The translations under genes were made by a program, and so were the position numbers. This document shows positions 42,847 to 51,504 of a DNA stretch of 64,000 nt, piece after piece. Origin of the DNA: an uncultured Eubacteriales bacterium (GTDB lineage: Bacteria > Bacillota > Clostridia > Peptostreptococcales > Anaerovoracaceae); assembly GCA_902763505.1 (NCBI GenBank), contig CACWSO010000009.1, positions 31,109-95,108 of the forward strand, read 5' to 3'. How positions within the stretch are numbered: position 1 is the stretch's first letter; each line of letters begins with the position of its first letter. Below the pieces are notes generated by a model, which had not been told where the DNA came from, did not search any database, and saw nothing but the letters and a program-made list of their open reading frames with translations.

Positions 42847-45209
42847 CCGCTGTGAGCCGTTCGTGCGATGATGGAATCCTGGACGTGACGATCGAGCTCT
42901 GTGAAGTACGCCAGGTAGCCTGCGACACGAACAACGAGACCTCTGTACTCTTCCGGATTCTCCTGGGCAGCACGCAGGGTCGCGTCATCGACCACGTTGA
43001 TCTGGATGTGCTGACCGCCTTCCTTAAAGTATGTCTTGACTACGCTCTCGATGGTGTCGATGCCCTTCTCTCCTTCGACACTCTTCGGGTCGAAACGGAG
43101 ATTGAACAGAGCGCCCGCATAGAAATGCTCCGGTTTCAGCGAAGCGACAGATTTTACAGTCGCCGTCGGTCCATTGATATCGCGGCCCATCATCGGAGAT
43201 GAATTGTCGTTCAGTGATTCGCCGGCATGTCTGCCGTCCGGCGTCGCGCCGGTATCCTCACCGTGCGGCACATTCTCTGACTGGGACATGAGTGTGTAGT
43301 CGTAGTGGCCGCCGCGGGCGTCCTTCCATCCCTGGACGGTCTCCGCCACGTAAGTACAGATGTCTTTGTTGATGGCATCTACATACGGATCATCGTTGCC
43401 GAACTTCGGCGGTATATTGATCAGGTACTGACGGATTCTTTCGTTGTCCTTGAAGTCGCTGTCGAGGATGTCGATCAGCTCCTGCATGGTGACGAGTTTA
43501 TCTTTGAACACAGCATACTCGATGCCGACGATGGAGTCTGCCAGGTTGGCTTGTCCCGTACCGAATATTCCCGAACTGGAATGTTTCGCGCCGCCTTCCT
43601 GCACGGACATCCCTTTCTCGATGCAGTCGTCCACAGTCAGTGAAGTATATACTGCCGGAAGCCGTCTCGCCTGTTCTACCTGAATGATTCTCGATGCTTC
43701 CACCATTCTCTCATGGATGTAGATGATCTGCTTTTTGCACGCCTCTATGATGTCTTCCTTGCAAGTGAATTCACATGGATCGCCGGTGTCGATTCCCAGT
43801 TTCATGCCGGTTCTCGGATCCACGCCTCTGTGCAGGACGAATTCCAGACACTTGGCGTAGTTGACATAGCCGACATCCGGGAAGCAGTCCGCGCCGCCGC
43901 CGCCATACTGTGGCTGGGTGCATCCGACCACGTTCCAGCCTAAGACCTCTTCGTCACTGCCGCCCTTGGAGCGTACAATTTTCATACATACATCGTCATT
44001 GAAGAGTCCCGGCTGTGCCATACCATCCTGGATCATCTCCGCCGCCTGGTGGAGCAGATCCTCCGGCGTTTTCTCGCTGACGCGCATTGCCAGAACCGGC
44101 TGCGCCGTCCTCACATCTGCACCTGCTGTCAGGCACATATAGCTCAGTTTGTTGGTCGCGTCTTCCCCATCCAATCCGAGGCCGCCCACCATGACGATGG
44201 CCCACATCGGGAAGCCTGCGAATGCTTTAGAGCACTCCTTATCTCTGACTTCGATGACTTCTCCGCACTTCAGGAAGAAGCACTCCAGAATCTCCTGCGC
44301 TTTGTCTTCATCAAAGACGCCAGCATTCATATCCAGTTCCATATATGGATACAGAATCTGGTCGAACCGACCGAAGCTGCATGCTGTCGCCGGTCCCTCG
44401 ATGTGATAAACGAGGTGTACGAACCATACGAACTGCAGTGCCTCATAGAATCCTCTCGGCGGATTCTCCGGCACGTTCCTGCAGTTGGAGGCGATTTCCA
44501 GAAGTTCAGCCTTGCGGCCCATATCAGTCTCCTGCTCTGCCAGCTCGAGGGCTTTGTCCGCATACCGGTTGGCAAAACGGATCACCGCCTCTGCCGTGAT
44601 GATGCAGCCTCTCCAGAAGTCAATTTTCTCCTGAGCTTCTATGGTGTCGCCCTTTGTTTCCGCGATCTTCTCTTCACAGCGGGCGATGTAGCCTTTGAAT
44701 CCCTGTTCCATCAGGCGCTTGTAATTCGGTACGACCTCACCAGAGATAGTATTGGTCTGACCCATGTCGATGATAGAGTTTTCATACATGGCCATGGTGT
44801 CTTCCGGAAGGATCTCATAGAGATGATCTTCGATGGCTCGTCCCTGCCAGAACTCTTCCAGGCAGTCCATGATGATCTTCTTGTCTTCTTCCGTCACATC
44901 GATCTCATCCAGCTTTCTCGTCGGGAACTCCGGAATCTCTTCCAGAAGCCACTCCGTCGAAGAATATTCCGGGAAGAGCAGCGCGCCGCGAAGCGTATAG
45001 GTCGGTACGCCGACAATCATCTCTTCATCGTGGATCGTGATGCTCAGATGGTCCAAAACATATTCCAGTGTCTTTGCCCGGAACAGGTAACGCGGTTCAC
45101 CGGCGAACCTCTTGTACGCCTCTGTGATCAGCAAAAGCCTTTCCGGTGTGATGTTCGGTCTTACTGATAAAAAACGATCTTTTAATCTCTGCACTCTTGG
45201 TGTAATCAT
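42840..45209 (-). CDS. Glycyl radical enzyme with Cys-Thr-Gln active site
   Basis: A 789-aa anaerobic enzyme of the pyruvate formate-lyase superfamily. The radical glycine is Gly764 in LVVRVAGYLAYF, and the thiyl cysteine is Cys430 in VVGCTQPQYGGGG. Most dehydratase, lyase and decarboxylase members have C-x-E (GCVEP) with the Glu as base. Here it is Gln432, so the reaction may differ, more like C-x-C or C-x-S types that do not need that base. The ATG has AGAGGTG upstream. It is coupled to its activase. The substrate is unknown. Confidence 0.9.
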   Translation of the reverse strand: MITPRVQRLKDRFLSVRPNITPERLLLITEAYKRFAGEPRYLFRAKTLEYVLDHLSITIHDEEMIVGVPTYTLRGALLFPEYSSTEWLLEEIPEFPTRKLDEIDVTEEDKKIIMDCLEEFWQGRAIEDHLYEILPEDTMAMYENSIIDMGQTNTISGEVVPNYKRLMEQGFKGYIARCEEKIAETKGDTIEAQEKIDFWRGCIITAEAVIRFANRYADKALELAEQETDMGRKAELLEIASNCRNVPENPPRGFYEALQFVWFVHLVYHIEGPATACSFGRFDQILYPYMELDMNAGVFDEDKAQEILECFFLKCGEVIEVRDKECSKAFAGFPMWAIVMVGGLGLDGEDATNKLSYMCLTAGADVRTAQPVLAMRVSEKTPEDLLHQAAEMIQDGMAQPGLFNDDVCMKIVRSKGGSDEEVLGWNVVGCTQPQYGGGGADCFPDVGYVNYAKCLEFVLHRGVDPRTGMKLGIDTGDPCEFTCKEDIIEACKKQIIYIHERMVEASRIIQVEQARRLPAVYTSLTVDDCIEKGMSVQEGGAKHSSSGIFGTGQANLADSIVGIEYAVFKDKLVTMQELIDILDSDFKDNERIRQYLINIPPKFGNDDPYVDAINKDICTYVAETVQGWKDARGGHYDYTLMSQSENVPHGEDTGATPDGRHAGESLNDNSSPMMGRDINGPTATVKSVASLKPEHFYAGALFNLRFDPKSVEGEKGIDTIESVVKTYFKEGGQHIQINVVDDATLRAAQENPEEYRGLVVRVAGYLAYFTELDRHVQDSIIARTAHSGC

Positions 45210-45242
45210 GTATTTTCACCTCTTTTTAACCTTGGTGATAAT

Positions 45243-45287
45243 AAAAAAGCATCTTTACTTTATTTTAATAAAGCAAAGATGCTTTTT
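45243..45287 (-). terminator. Terminator between AraC 2 and the glycyl radical enzyme
   Basis: The stem GCATCTTT (45249-45256) / AAAGATGC (45275-45282), extended by CTTTATT/AATAAAG, is flanked by A and T runs on both sides. It lies 35 bases before the glycyl radical enzyme start, too close for a promoter in between, so it may work as an attenuator. Confidence 0.75.
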
Positions 45288-45324
45288 CTATAATTAGTTT
45301 GTCATGAAACCTGATTATTATGAC

Positions 45325-46416
45325 CTATGCCTCATCTTCATCCGCTGAGCCAAGCATGAATCGCAGGATTTCTTCGTGACTTCGATTTGTTTTTTCATAA
45401 GCCTCCAGAATTTCTTTTCGCTGCTGTTCTCTCTTCCGTTCGAGCAGTTTCTGCGCCTCGTCCCGGCCTGCATCGAAACCACCGCTTTCGAAGGAGAGAT
45501 TTTGGATCGATTTCTGTATGATCGACAATGCATCGGATTCGCTCAGTTCAAAAACAAGTTCGGGTGAATTCCCTTTGATTCTGTCCGCATACTTTTCCCT
45601 ATATTCCTCAGGATGACACCCGAACCACTTTTGAAAGAACTTCTCATAGTATGCCGTCGTTGAAAAACCGACCTTCGCAGCAATGCTGCTGATTTTCTCC
45701 GAACCGCTGAGCAGTATGATTTCTGATTCTTCGACTCTTGCAAAGGCCAGAAGCTCCCGAAAGCCAAGGCCGGTTCCTGCTGTGATCAGTTTTGACAGAT
45801 ACGCTTCACTGAAATGTTCTTTTTTCGCCAGTTCTCTCAAAGATAGTTTCTCACTGTGATGCTCATAGATATAGTCTATGATCCTTCCCAGTCGTTCCCC
45901 GATTTCCGGATAGTCATATCGTTTATGCATCACGACTCTTCCTTCAAAATAAAATGATTTGAAGTTCTTGTCACAATAGTTGAGCACATCTACCATGATG
46001 TTCGTATTCGTCGTTTGATAACCGGGATGTTTGGTCAAGTCATTGAAAGCAATTTTCAATAACAGATTTCGTAATACGATAATCTCTTCATTGACCTTTT
46101 CTTTTCCCATCGTCCGATATACGTTATGTTCCAATGTGGGAAACTGTTTGCAAAAATAGTCCGCGTTGATCTGTATCATTAAAACGACATTGTCATCGGA
46201 ACAGTCATAGATTCCATGTACTTCGCTGTCATTCACGACAAAGACATCACCCTGCTGCATTTTATAAATACTGGACCCGCATTTCAGCACAATAGAACCT
46301 TTGAGCACGTAAATGAATTCATGATCATAATGATAATGAAGAGGGTAATTTTTAATATTCACGATTCGGATGTTCATCGGCATATCATCCAGATAGCCGG
46401 CCGTTTCCTTCAGCAT
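45325..46416 (-). CDS. AraC-family transcriptional regulator 2
   Basis: A 363-aa regulator with an N-terminal cupin sensor (YPLHYHYDHEFIYVLKGSIVL, about residues 25-45, then GDVFVVNDSEVHGI) and a C-terminal HTH_18 pair (SLRELAKKEHFSEAYLSKLI and ISSIAAKVGFSTTAYYEKFFQKWFGCHPEEYREK, about 200-285). A further 75-residue charged tail has coiled-coil character (ERKREQQRKEILEAYEKT). It follows the APC permease gene by 32 bases and precedes the glycyl radical enzyme, which it may control. Confidence 0.9.
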   Translation of the reverse strand: MLKETAGYLDDMPMNIRIVNIKNYPLHYHYDHEFIYVLKGSIVLKCGSSIYKMQQGDVFVVNDSEVHGIYDCSDDNVVLMIQINADYFCKQFPTLEHNVYRTMGKEKVNEEIIVLRNLLLKIAFNDLTKHPGYQTTNTNIMVDVLNYCDKNFKSFYFEGRVVMHKRYDYPEIGERLGRIIDYIYEHHSEKLSLRELAKKEHFSEAYLSKLITAGTGLGFRELLAFARVEESEIILLSGSEKISSIAAKVGFSTTAYYEKFFQKWFGCHPEEYREKYADRIKGNSPELVFELSESDALSIIQKSIQNLSFESGGFDAGRDEAQKLLERKREQQRKEILEAYEKTNRSHEEILRFMLGSADEDEA

Positions 46417-46448
46417 ATGTGACCTCTTTATTTATGCCCTCATTATCC

Positions 46449-48152
46449 TTAGAATGCCTCTCCGGCGCTTCCGCTCATGGCTTCCATTCTGTCCTCTTCA
46501 CTGAGAATGACCGGCTGTGAGATAAACTTGTCGACTTTCTTGCCGACGAGGAACAGCACAATGCCAATGATCGCCAGTACAATTCCCATGACGAGCAGGA
46601 GATTGAGCATGCCATAGAAATCACTCAGCAGTCCGCTGCCGTACTCTTCGAGATAGTATTCCGGACCCCAGCTTCCCTCAATCAGATTCAGGAAAACTCT
46701 GCCCGCCAGACAAACAGCAGCCATGATTTCAACCAGTATACCGATTCTGAACAAATCGCCGTAAGCAAGCTTCGTCTTAGGATTGCGCGGCCACTTGTCC
46801 GGATGCTCAACGGAACATCCGCCGAACAAAGGCTTGCAGATCACATACAGGACGATTCCTCCGAGAATCAGAAATACTCCATACAGGAAGTAATCCGTTC
46901 CGTTCATGAAGAATGCTGCTACCGCTACAACGGAGATCGTAATCGTGCAGAGATAGGTTCCGAATTTGCCTCCCGGAATCTTATAGGCTTCCGGCTTCCG
47001 GATTTCCTCCGGATAGAGCTTGCGGTCTTTGAAGACCATGAAGGCCAGCAGTATAACCGTTGCGAATGTCGGAATGACCTGAATCAGAATCAGCGTTGTG
47101 AATTCCATCTGCATCAGCAGAACGGTTACCAGTGACATTGAGAGGATTCCGACGGAAGGAACACCGCTCTTCTTCGTCAGCCATGTGAAACACGGCGGAG
47201 CCAGATGATCATCCGCCATAACGAACAGACTTCTCGTACCGCACGCCATGTTCGTGTTGAAGATTGCCAGATTACCGACGACGGCTGTCAGAACGACCAG
47301 CACGCCGCACCAGCCGCCTACATTCTGTGTAAGAACGGTAGCGTATCCAACGCTGTCACCGCTAAGATCTGTGGTCCACAGATCCCAATGTCCTACAGAG
47401 GCGACACCTGCCAGTGTAGGGAGCAGATATGACATTCCGATCAGAGGACATGCAATCAGTATGCTTCTCGGGATGACCATTGGATCCCGGACTTCTCCGG
47501 AAACCTGATTGATCATGGACCAGCCGCAATAAAGCCAAACGCTGATGGCCAAAGCCGATCCGATGGAGCTTGTGACGCCTTCATCTGCATTGAAGATCGG
47601 TTCGATCGGGTTGTAATTCCAATTGCCGAATCCTACAACCGTAATGAAAGCGAATACAAGCAATATGAAGATGGAAAAGACAATACTGAGGACACTTACT
47701 TCTTTCAGACCCATCAAGTTTACGATTGTAAACACAATGACGATGATCAGCTTTACAATGAATGCTTCTGCATTGTTCCAATCGAAGAAATACCCGAGGT
47801 AGTTCGTCGCCAGAACGATATAGGTTCCGCTGCTTGCATAATACGAAATCGCATACCATATACCTTCCTGGAACGAATAGAATTCCCCATAGGTGTGTTT
47901 GGCCCAAAACAGGTCACCGCCTTCCGCAGGCAGGACGGAGCCTACTTCTGTTACGCAGAAACACCATGGAATCGCCCATATGAAAACCATAACAAATATG
48001 GTTATCATCGTGAGACCCGGTCCGCATGTCGATACCATCTCTTCGACGCCGAATGCTCCGGCTGCGATAGAACAGAACAGCAGGCCTACGATCGAAATAA
48101 CGCCGTAATTCTTCTTTCCGACGTTCTTAACGCCTTTTCTTCTTTCCGCCAA
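46449..48152 (-). CDS. APC-superfamily permease 2
   Basis: A 567-aa paralog of the permease at 24793, with the same helix-1 region (VGLLFCSIAAGAFGVEEMVSTCGPG) and C-terminal tail (ISQPVILSEEDRMEAMSGSAGE). About 12 to 14 helices. Translation starts at a TTG (48152) with AAGGAGGTGG about 6 bases upstream. It sits between the esterases and AraC regulator 2, so it probably moves an amino-acid-like substrate or product of this unit. Confidence 0.85.
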   Translation of the reverse strand: MAERRKGVKNVGKKNYGVISIVGLLFCSIAAGAFGVEEMVSTCGPGLTMITIFVMVFIWAIPWCFCVTEVGSVLPAEGGDLFWAKHTYGEFYSFQEGIWYAISYYASSGTYIVLATNYLGYFFDWNNAEAFIVKLIIVIVFTIVNLMGLKEVSVLSIVFSIFILLVFAFITVVGFGNWNYNPIEPIFNADEGVTSSIGSALAISVWLYCGWSMINQVSGEVRDPMVIPRSILIACPLIGMSYLLPTLAGVASVGHWDLWTTDLSGDSVGYATVLTQNVGGWCGVLVVLTAVVGNLAIFNTNMACGTRSLFVMADDHLAPPCFTWLTKKSGVPSVGILSMSLVTVLLMQMEFTTLILIQVIPTFATVILLAFMVFKDRKLYPEEIRKPEAYKIPGGKFGTYLCTITISVVAVAAFFMNGTDYFLYGVFLILGGIVLYVICKPLFGGCSVEHPDKWPRNPKTKLAYGDLFRIGILVEIMAAVCLAGRVFLNLIEGSWGPEYYLEEYGSGLLSDFYGMLNLLLVMGIVLAIIGIVLFLVGKKVDKFISQPVILSEEDRMEAMSGSAGEAF

Positions 48153-48213
48153 CTAAGCCACCTCCTTGTAAAGCCAAAACAATGTATCAATCCATTCAAT
48201 ATAAACAAATCTA

Positions 48214-49830
48214 TTATATACAATAATATTTCGTCAGGAAATAAGTCCTGTCCCAATCAATGATCTTTCTCTCTGATTCCTTTTCCGGATGGATATCGAA
48301 TTCGTCAAAAACCATCACTTCCTTATTCTCCAAATCGTAGAGCGGCCATTCATGTGCCTTGCCGTCCGGAGAAATCTCCGCACTGAGCGACGGATCGCCA
48401 GTCTTCGCGAACTGAACCCACATCTTCCGCATGGTCTTTGAGAAGGTCTCGTCAAAGCTTCTTCCTGTAACGAGGGTCTCCTCCGGATGATTGAATATTT
48501 CCGAAAGCTCAACCGCATGCCCGCTTTTCAATAACGGCCAGGAAGATTCAACCGTGAAGTAATAAGTGTAGGATTTACCGCCGGCTGTTGTCTGGTTCTC
48601 CGACATCCTGAAGAGCGGAGCGATAAACACGATGTGGTCGAAGAGGCGGGCAAAGCATGCCCGTTCCTCACTGGAATATACGTAGTCCCCTCCTTTGCCA
48701 TCCTGGCAGAAGCTCTCAACCAGTGCCTTTTCTTCATCTGTTAGCTGCGCAAGCTTTTTCTCCTGGCAGCCTTTGGCCCACTCGTTGTAAAAGTCCAACC
48801 CGAAGCCGAACACAAAATAACCCAATTCGTCTTTGGTGCAGCCCTGAAGAATGTCCAAATCCTTTGCCGCGCCATCTGCGTAGGCTTCATATGGATGCAA
48901 AGGCAGGAATTTGCCATCTCTTTCCGGCCATACCCGCAGGGTGAGCACATCTGCTGCATCCACAAACTCCTGCGGATCGAGCTTCTGCAGATCGGCAACA
49001 GTCTTGCATCCGAGGATCTCCATCAATTCATTTGTGCAGCCGATGGCCTCCTCTGTGGATCTCGTGAAAACGGGTGTGCCGCTCTCTGCAATGACACGAT
49101 GAAAGTACGCATGGGAGCCTTCGATCAGCGGGAGCAGGGTTACGCTTCCGCCGCCGGCGGATTGTCCCCAAATAGTCACATTATCGGGATCGCCGCCGAA
49201 GAACGCAATGTTCTCATGCACCCACTTGAGCGCCATCATCTGATCCATGAGTCCCAGATTCTGCGCGTCCGGATAATCCTTGCCGTCCGGCAGGTGGGAC
49301 AGATGGAAGAAACCGAAAACGCTAAGTCTGTACGTGATGGAAACGACGATGACATCCGGATTTTCTTTGACGAAATTGGTGCATTCTTCCCGCGGTTCCG
49401 ACGTCCCGCCTACCTCAAAGGCACCGCCGTGAATCCATACCATGACCGGCTTTTTCTCTTCAGACGGCTCGTCCGCTTTCCACACGTTCAGATAAAGGCA
49501 GTCTTCTCCCCGCATATAAAGAGAAGCGATTTGGGAGATGTCATCCACTTGATAGGGGCTTTTCCCCATGTAATACGCCTCGTATACGCCGTCGTCCGGA
49601 ACACAGTCCACCGGCGCTTTCCAGCGCAGATCACCGATCGGCTGCCTGCCGACAAATGGAATGCCTTTGTACGCGATGACATTCTCTGTTTTCCTGCCGA
49701 CAAAGGTTCCGTTGATGCACTTAACTGCCAGCGATTTATCATAATTGCCATCGGTGATCCGCTTGTTCTCACCGTACAAAGCCCTCATTCTTTCTCTCGC
49801 TTTGTCCAGACCACCGTACATCTCACACAT
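48214..49830 (-). CDS. Type-B carboxylesterase 1
   Basis: A 538-aa alpha/beta hydrolase of the COesterase family, with no signal peptide, so cytoplasmic. The nucleophile elbow is WGQSAGGGSVT (Ser about residue 222). The acid is in CTKDELGYF (about 314) and the His in SGHAVELSEIFNHP (about 436). GQSAG replaces the commoner GESAG of the two sister genes. The oxyanion hole is VWIHGGAFEVGG. Three tandem esterases share the N-terminal YGENKRITDGNYDKSLAVKC block and end, showing local duplication. It probably hydrolyses small esters imported by the island's transporters. Confidence 0.88.
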   Translation of the reverse strand: MCEMYGGLDKARERMRALYGENKRITDGNYDKSLAVKCINGTFVGRKTENVIAYKGIPFVGRQPIGDLRWKAPVDCVPDDGVYEAYYMGKSPYQVDDISQIASLYMRGEDCLYLNVWKADEPSEEKKPVMVWIHGGAFEVGGTSEPREECTNFVKENPDVIVVSITYRLSVFGFFHLSHLPDGKDYPDAQNLGLMDQMMALKWVHENIAFFGGDPDNVTIWGQSAGGGSVTLLPLIEGSHAYFHRVIAESGTPVFTRSTEEAIGCTNELMEILGCKTVADLQKLDPQEFVDAADVLTLRVWPERDGKFLPLHPYEAYADGAAKDLDILQGCTKDELGYFVFGFGLDFYNEWAKGCQEKKLAQLTDEEKALVESFCQDGKGGDYVYSSEERACFARLFDHIVFIAPLFRMSENQTTAGGKSYTYYFTVESSWPLLKSGHAVELSEIFNHPEETLVTGRSFDETFSKTMRKMWVQFAKTGDPSLSAEISPDGKAHEWPLYDLENKEVMVFDEFDIHPEKESERKIIDWDRTYFLTKYYCI

Positions 49831-49877
49831 TGTTTTTTTCTCCTTTCGTTCGCTCGAATCATCAGGTCATATCATCA

Positions 49878-51467
49878 TCAAATCGTATAATAATTGGTCA
49901 GTAAATAAGTCCTATCCCAATCAACGATCTTTCGCTCAGATTCTTTTTCCGGATGGATGTCGAATTCGTCGAGGATCATCACCTTCTTGTCTTCCAAATC
50001 GTAGAGTGGCCACTCATGCGCCTTGCCGTCCGGTGAAAGATCTGCGCTGAGTGAAGGGTTGCCCGTCTTCGCGAACTGGACCCACATTTTGCGCATAGTC
50101 TTTGAGAAGGTCTCGTCAAGGTCTCTTCCGAGCAGCTCGTTGTACTCCGGATGCGCGAACACTATCGGGAGTTCTGCCGCATGTCCGCTCCCCACTCCCG
50201 GATAAGCTGACTCTGGTGTAAACAGGTAGGTGTAGGACTTACCGCCGCCCTTGACCTGTTCCTCCGACAATCTGATCTGCGGTGCGACGAACATATTCTG
50301 CTCGATCAAACGACTGTCGTCTTCGAAACTCTCGACCAGCTTCTTCTCATCGTCTGTCAGTTTAGCGAGTATCCTTACCCTGCGGTCTGCGCACCAAGCC
50401 TTCCAATTCTCCTCTCCAAAGGCAAACGCAAAAACATCCATTTCATCTTTGTTGCAGCCCTGCAGAAACGCGATGTCTTTTGCCGCGCCTTTCCCGTAGG
50501 CAGCAAATGGATCCAGAGGCAGATACGTTCCGTCCCGCTCCGGTAATAAGCATATCTCTAACACCGTGTAGAATCCCCACAACTGTGCCGCCGTGTCCGC
50601 AAGGTCTTTGGCCTCGACCTTCAGCAGATCGGAGACGGTCTTGCAGCCCAATGCCTCCATCATCTCGTTCGTGCGCATGATGGCCTCTTCCGCGGACCTC
50701 ATCTGTGCGGGAGCACCGCTTTGTGCGATGACGCGCTTGAAATATTGGTGGGACCCCTCGATCAGAGGGAGCAGGGTCACGCTTGCCGCACCCGCAGATT
50801 CGCCCCAAATCGTCACATTTTCGGGATCACCGCCGAATCCTGCAATGTTCTCATGAACCCATTTCAGCGCCATCATCTGATCCATGAGTCCCAGATTCTG
50901 CGCATCCGGGTAATCCTTGCCGTCCGGCAAGTGGGACAGATGGAAGAAACCGAGGACGCCGAGTCTGTATGCGATGCTGACGACGATCACCTCCGGGTTC
51001 TCCTTGATGAAGTTGTGGCACTCATACAGCGGGTCAACCGTTCCGTCTAATTCAAAGGCGCCGCCGTGAATCCATACCATAACCGGCTTTTTCTCGTCAG
51101 ACGCATCTTCTGCCTTCCATATATTCAGATAAAGGCAATCCTCGCCCTGAACGTAAACGGACGCAGGTTCTTCAGGATTCTCTAACTGGCAGGGACTTTT
51201 CCCAAAGTAATAGGCCTCATATACGCCGTCATCCGGAACACAGTCCACCGGCGCTTTCCAGCGCAGGTCTCCAACCGGCTGCCTGCCGACAAATGGAATG
51301 CCTTTGTATGCGATGATGTTCTCCGTTTTCCTTCCAACGAACGTACCATTGATGCACTTGACCGCCAACGATTTGTCATAACTGCCGTCGGTGATCCGCT
51401 TGTTCTCACCGTACAAAGCCATCATGAATTCTTTCACTTCCGCATGCGCGCTGTTCATGTCACACAT
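49878..51467 (-). CDS. Type-B carboxylesterase 2
   Basis: A 529-aa sister of the flanking esterases with IWGESAGAASVT (Ser about 224), CNKDEMDVFAF for the acid and SGHAAELPIVFAHP for the His. It is shorter than its sisters in the region after residue 340 (RRVRILAKLTDDEKKLVESFEDDSRLIEQN), near the cap that shapes the pocket. The ATG at 51467 follows AAAAGGAG. It starts 37 bases after esterase 3 ends. Confidence 0.88.
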   Translation of the reverse strand: MCDMNSAHAEVKEFMMALYGENKRITDGSYDKSLAVKCINGTFVGRKTENIIAYKGIPFVGRQPVGDLRWKAPVDCVPDDGVYEAYYFGKSPCQLENPEEPASVYVQGEDCLYLNIWKAEDASDEKKPVMVWIHGGAFELDGTVDPLYECHNFIKENPEVIVVSIAYRLGVLGFFHLSHLPDGKDYPDAQNLGLMDQMMALKWVHENIAGFGGDPENVTIWGESAGAASVTLLPLIEGSHQYFKRVIAQSGAPAQMRSAEEAIMRTNEMMEALGCKTVSDLLKVEAKDLADTAAQLWGFYTVLEICLLPERDGTYLPLDPFAAYGKGAAKDIAFLQGCNKDEMDVFAFAFGEENWKAWCADRRVRILAKLTDDEKKLVESFEDDSRLIEQNMFVAPQIRLSEEQVKGGGKSYTYLFTPESAYPGVGSGHAAELPIVFAHPEYNELLGRDLDETFSKTMRKMWVQFAKTGNPSLSADLSPDGKAHEWPLYDLEDKKVMILDEFDIHPEKESERKIVDWDRTYLLTNYYTI

Positions 51468-51504
51468 TATCGTCTGCTCCTTTTTCCTAAGTGTATATTG
51501 CTTA

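Noticed and set aside
44049-45167. 372-codon open frame on the plus strand
   Set aside because: Antisense shadow of the glycyl radical enzyme gene, without domain features.
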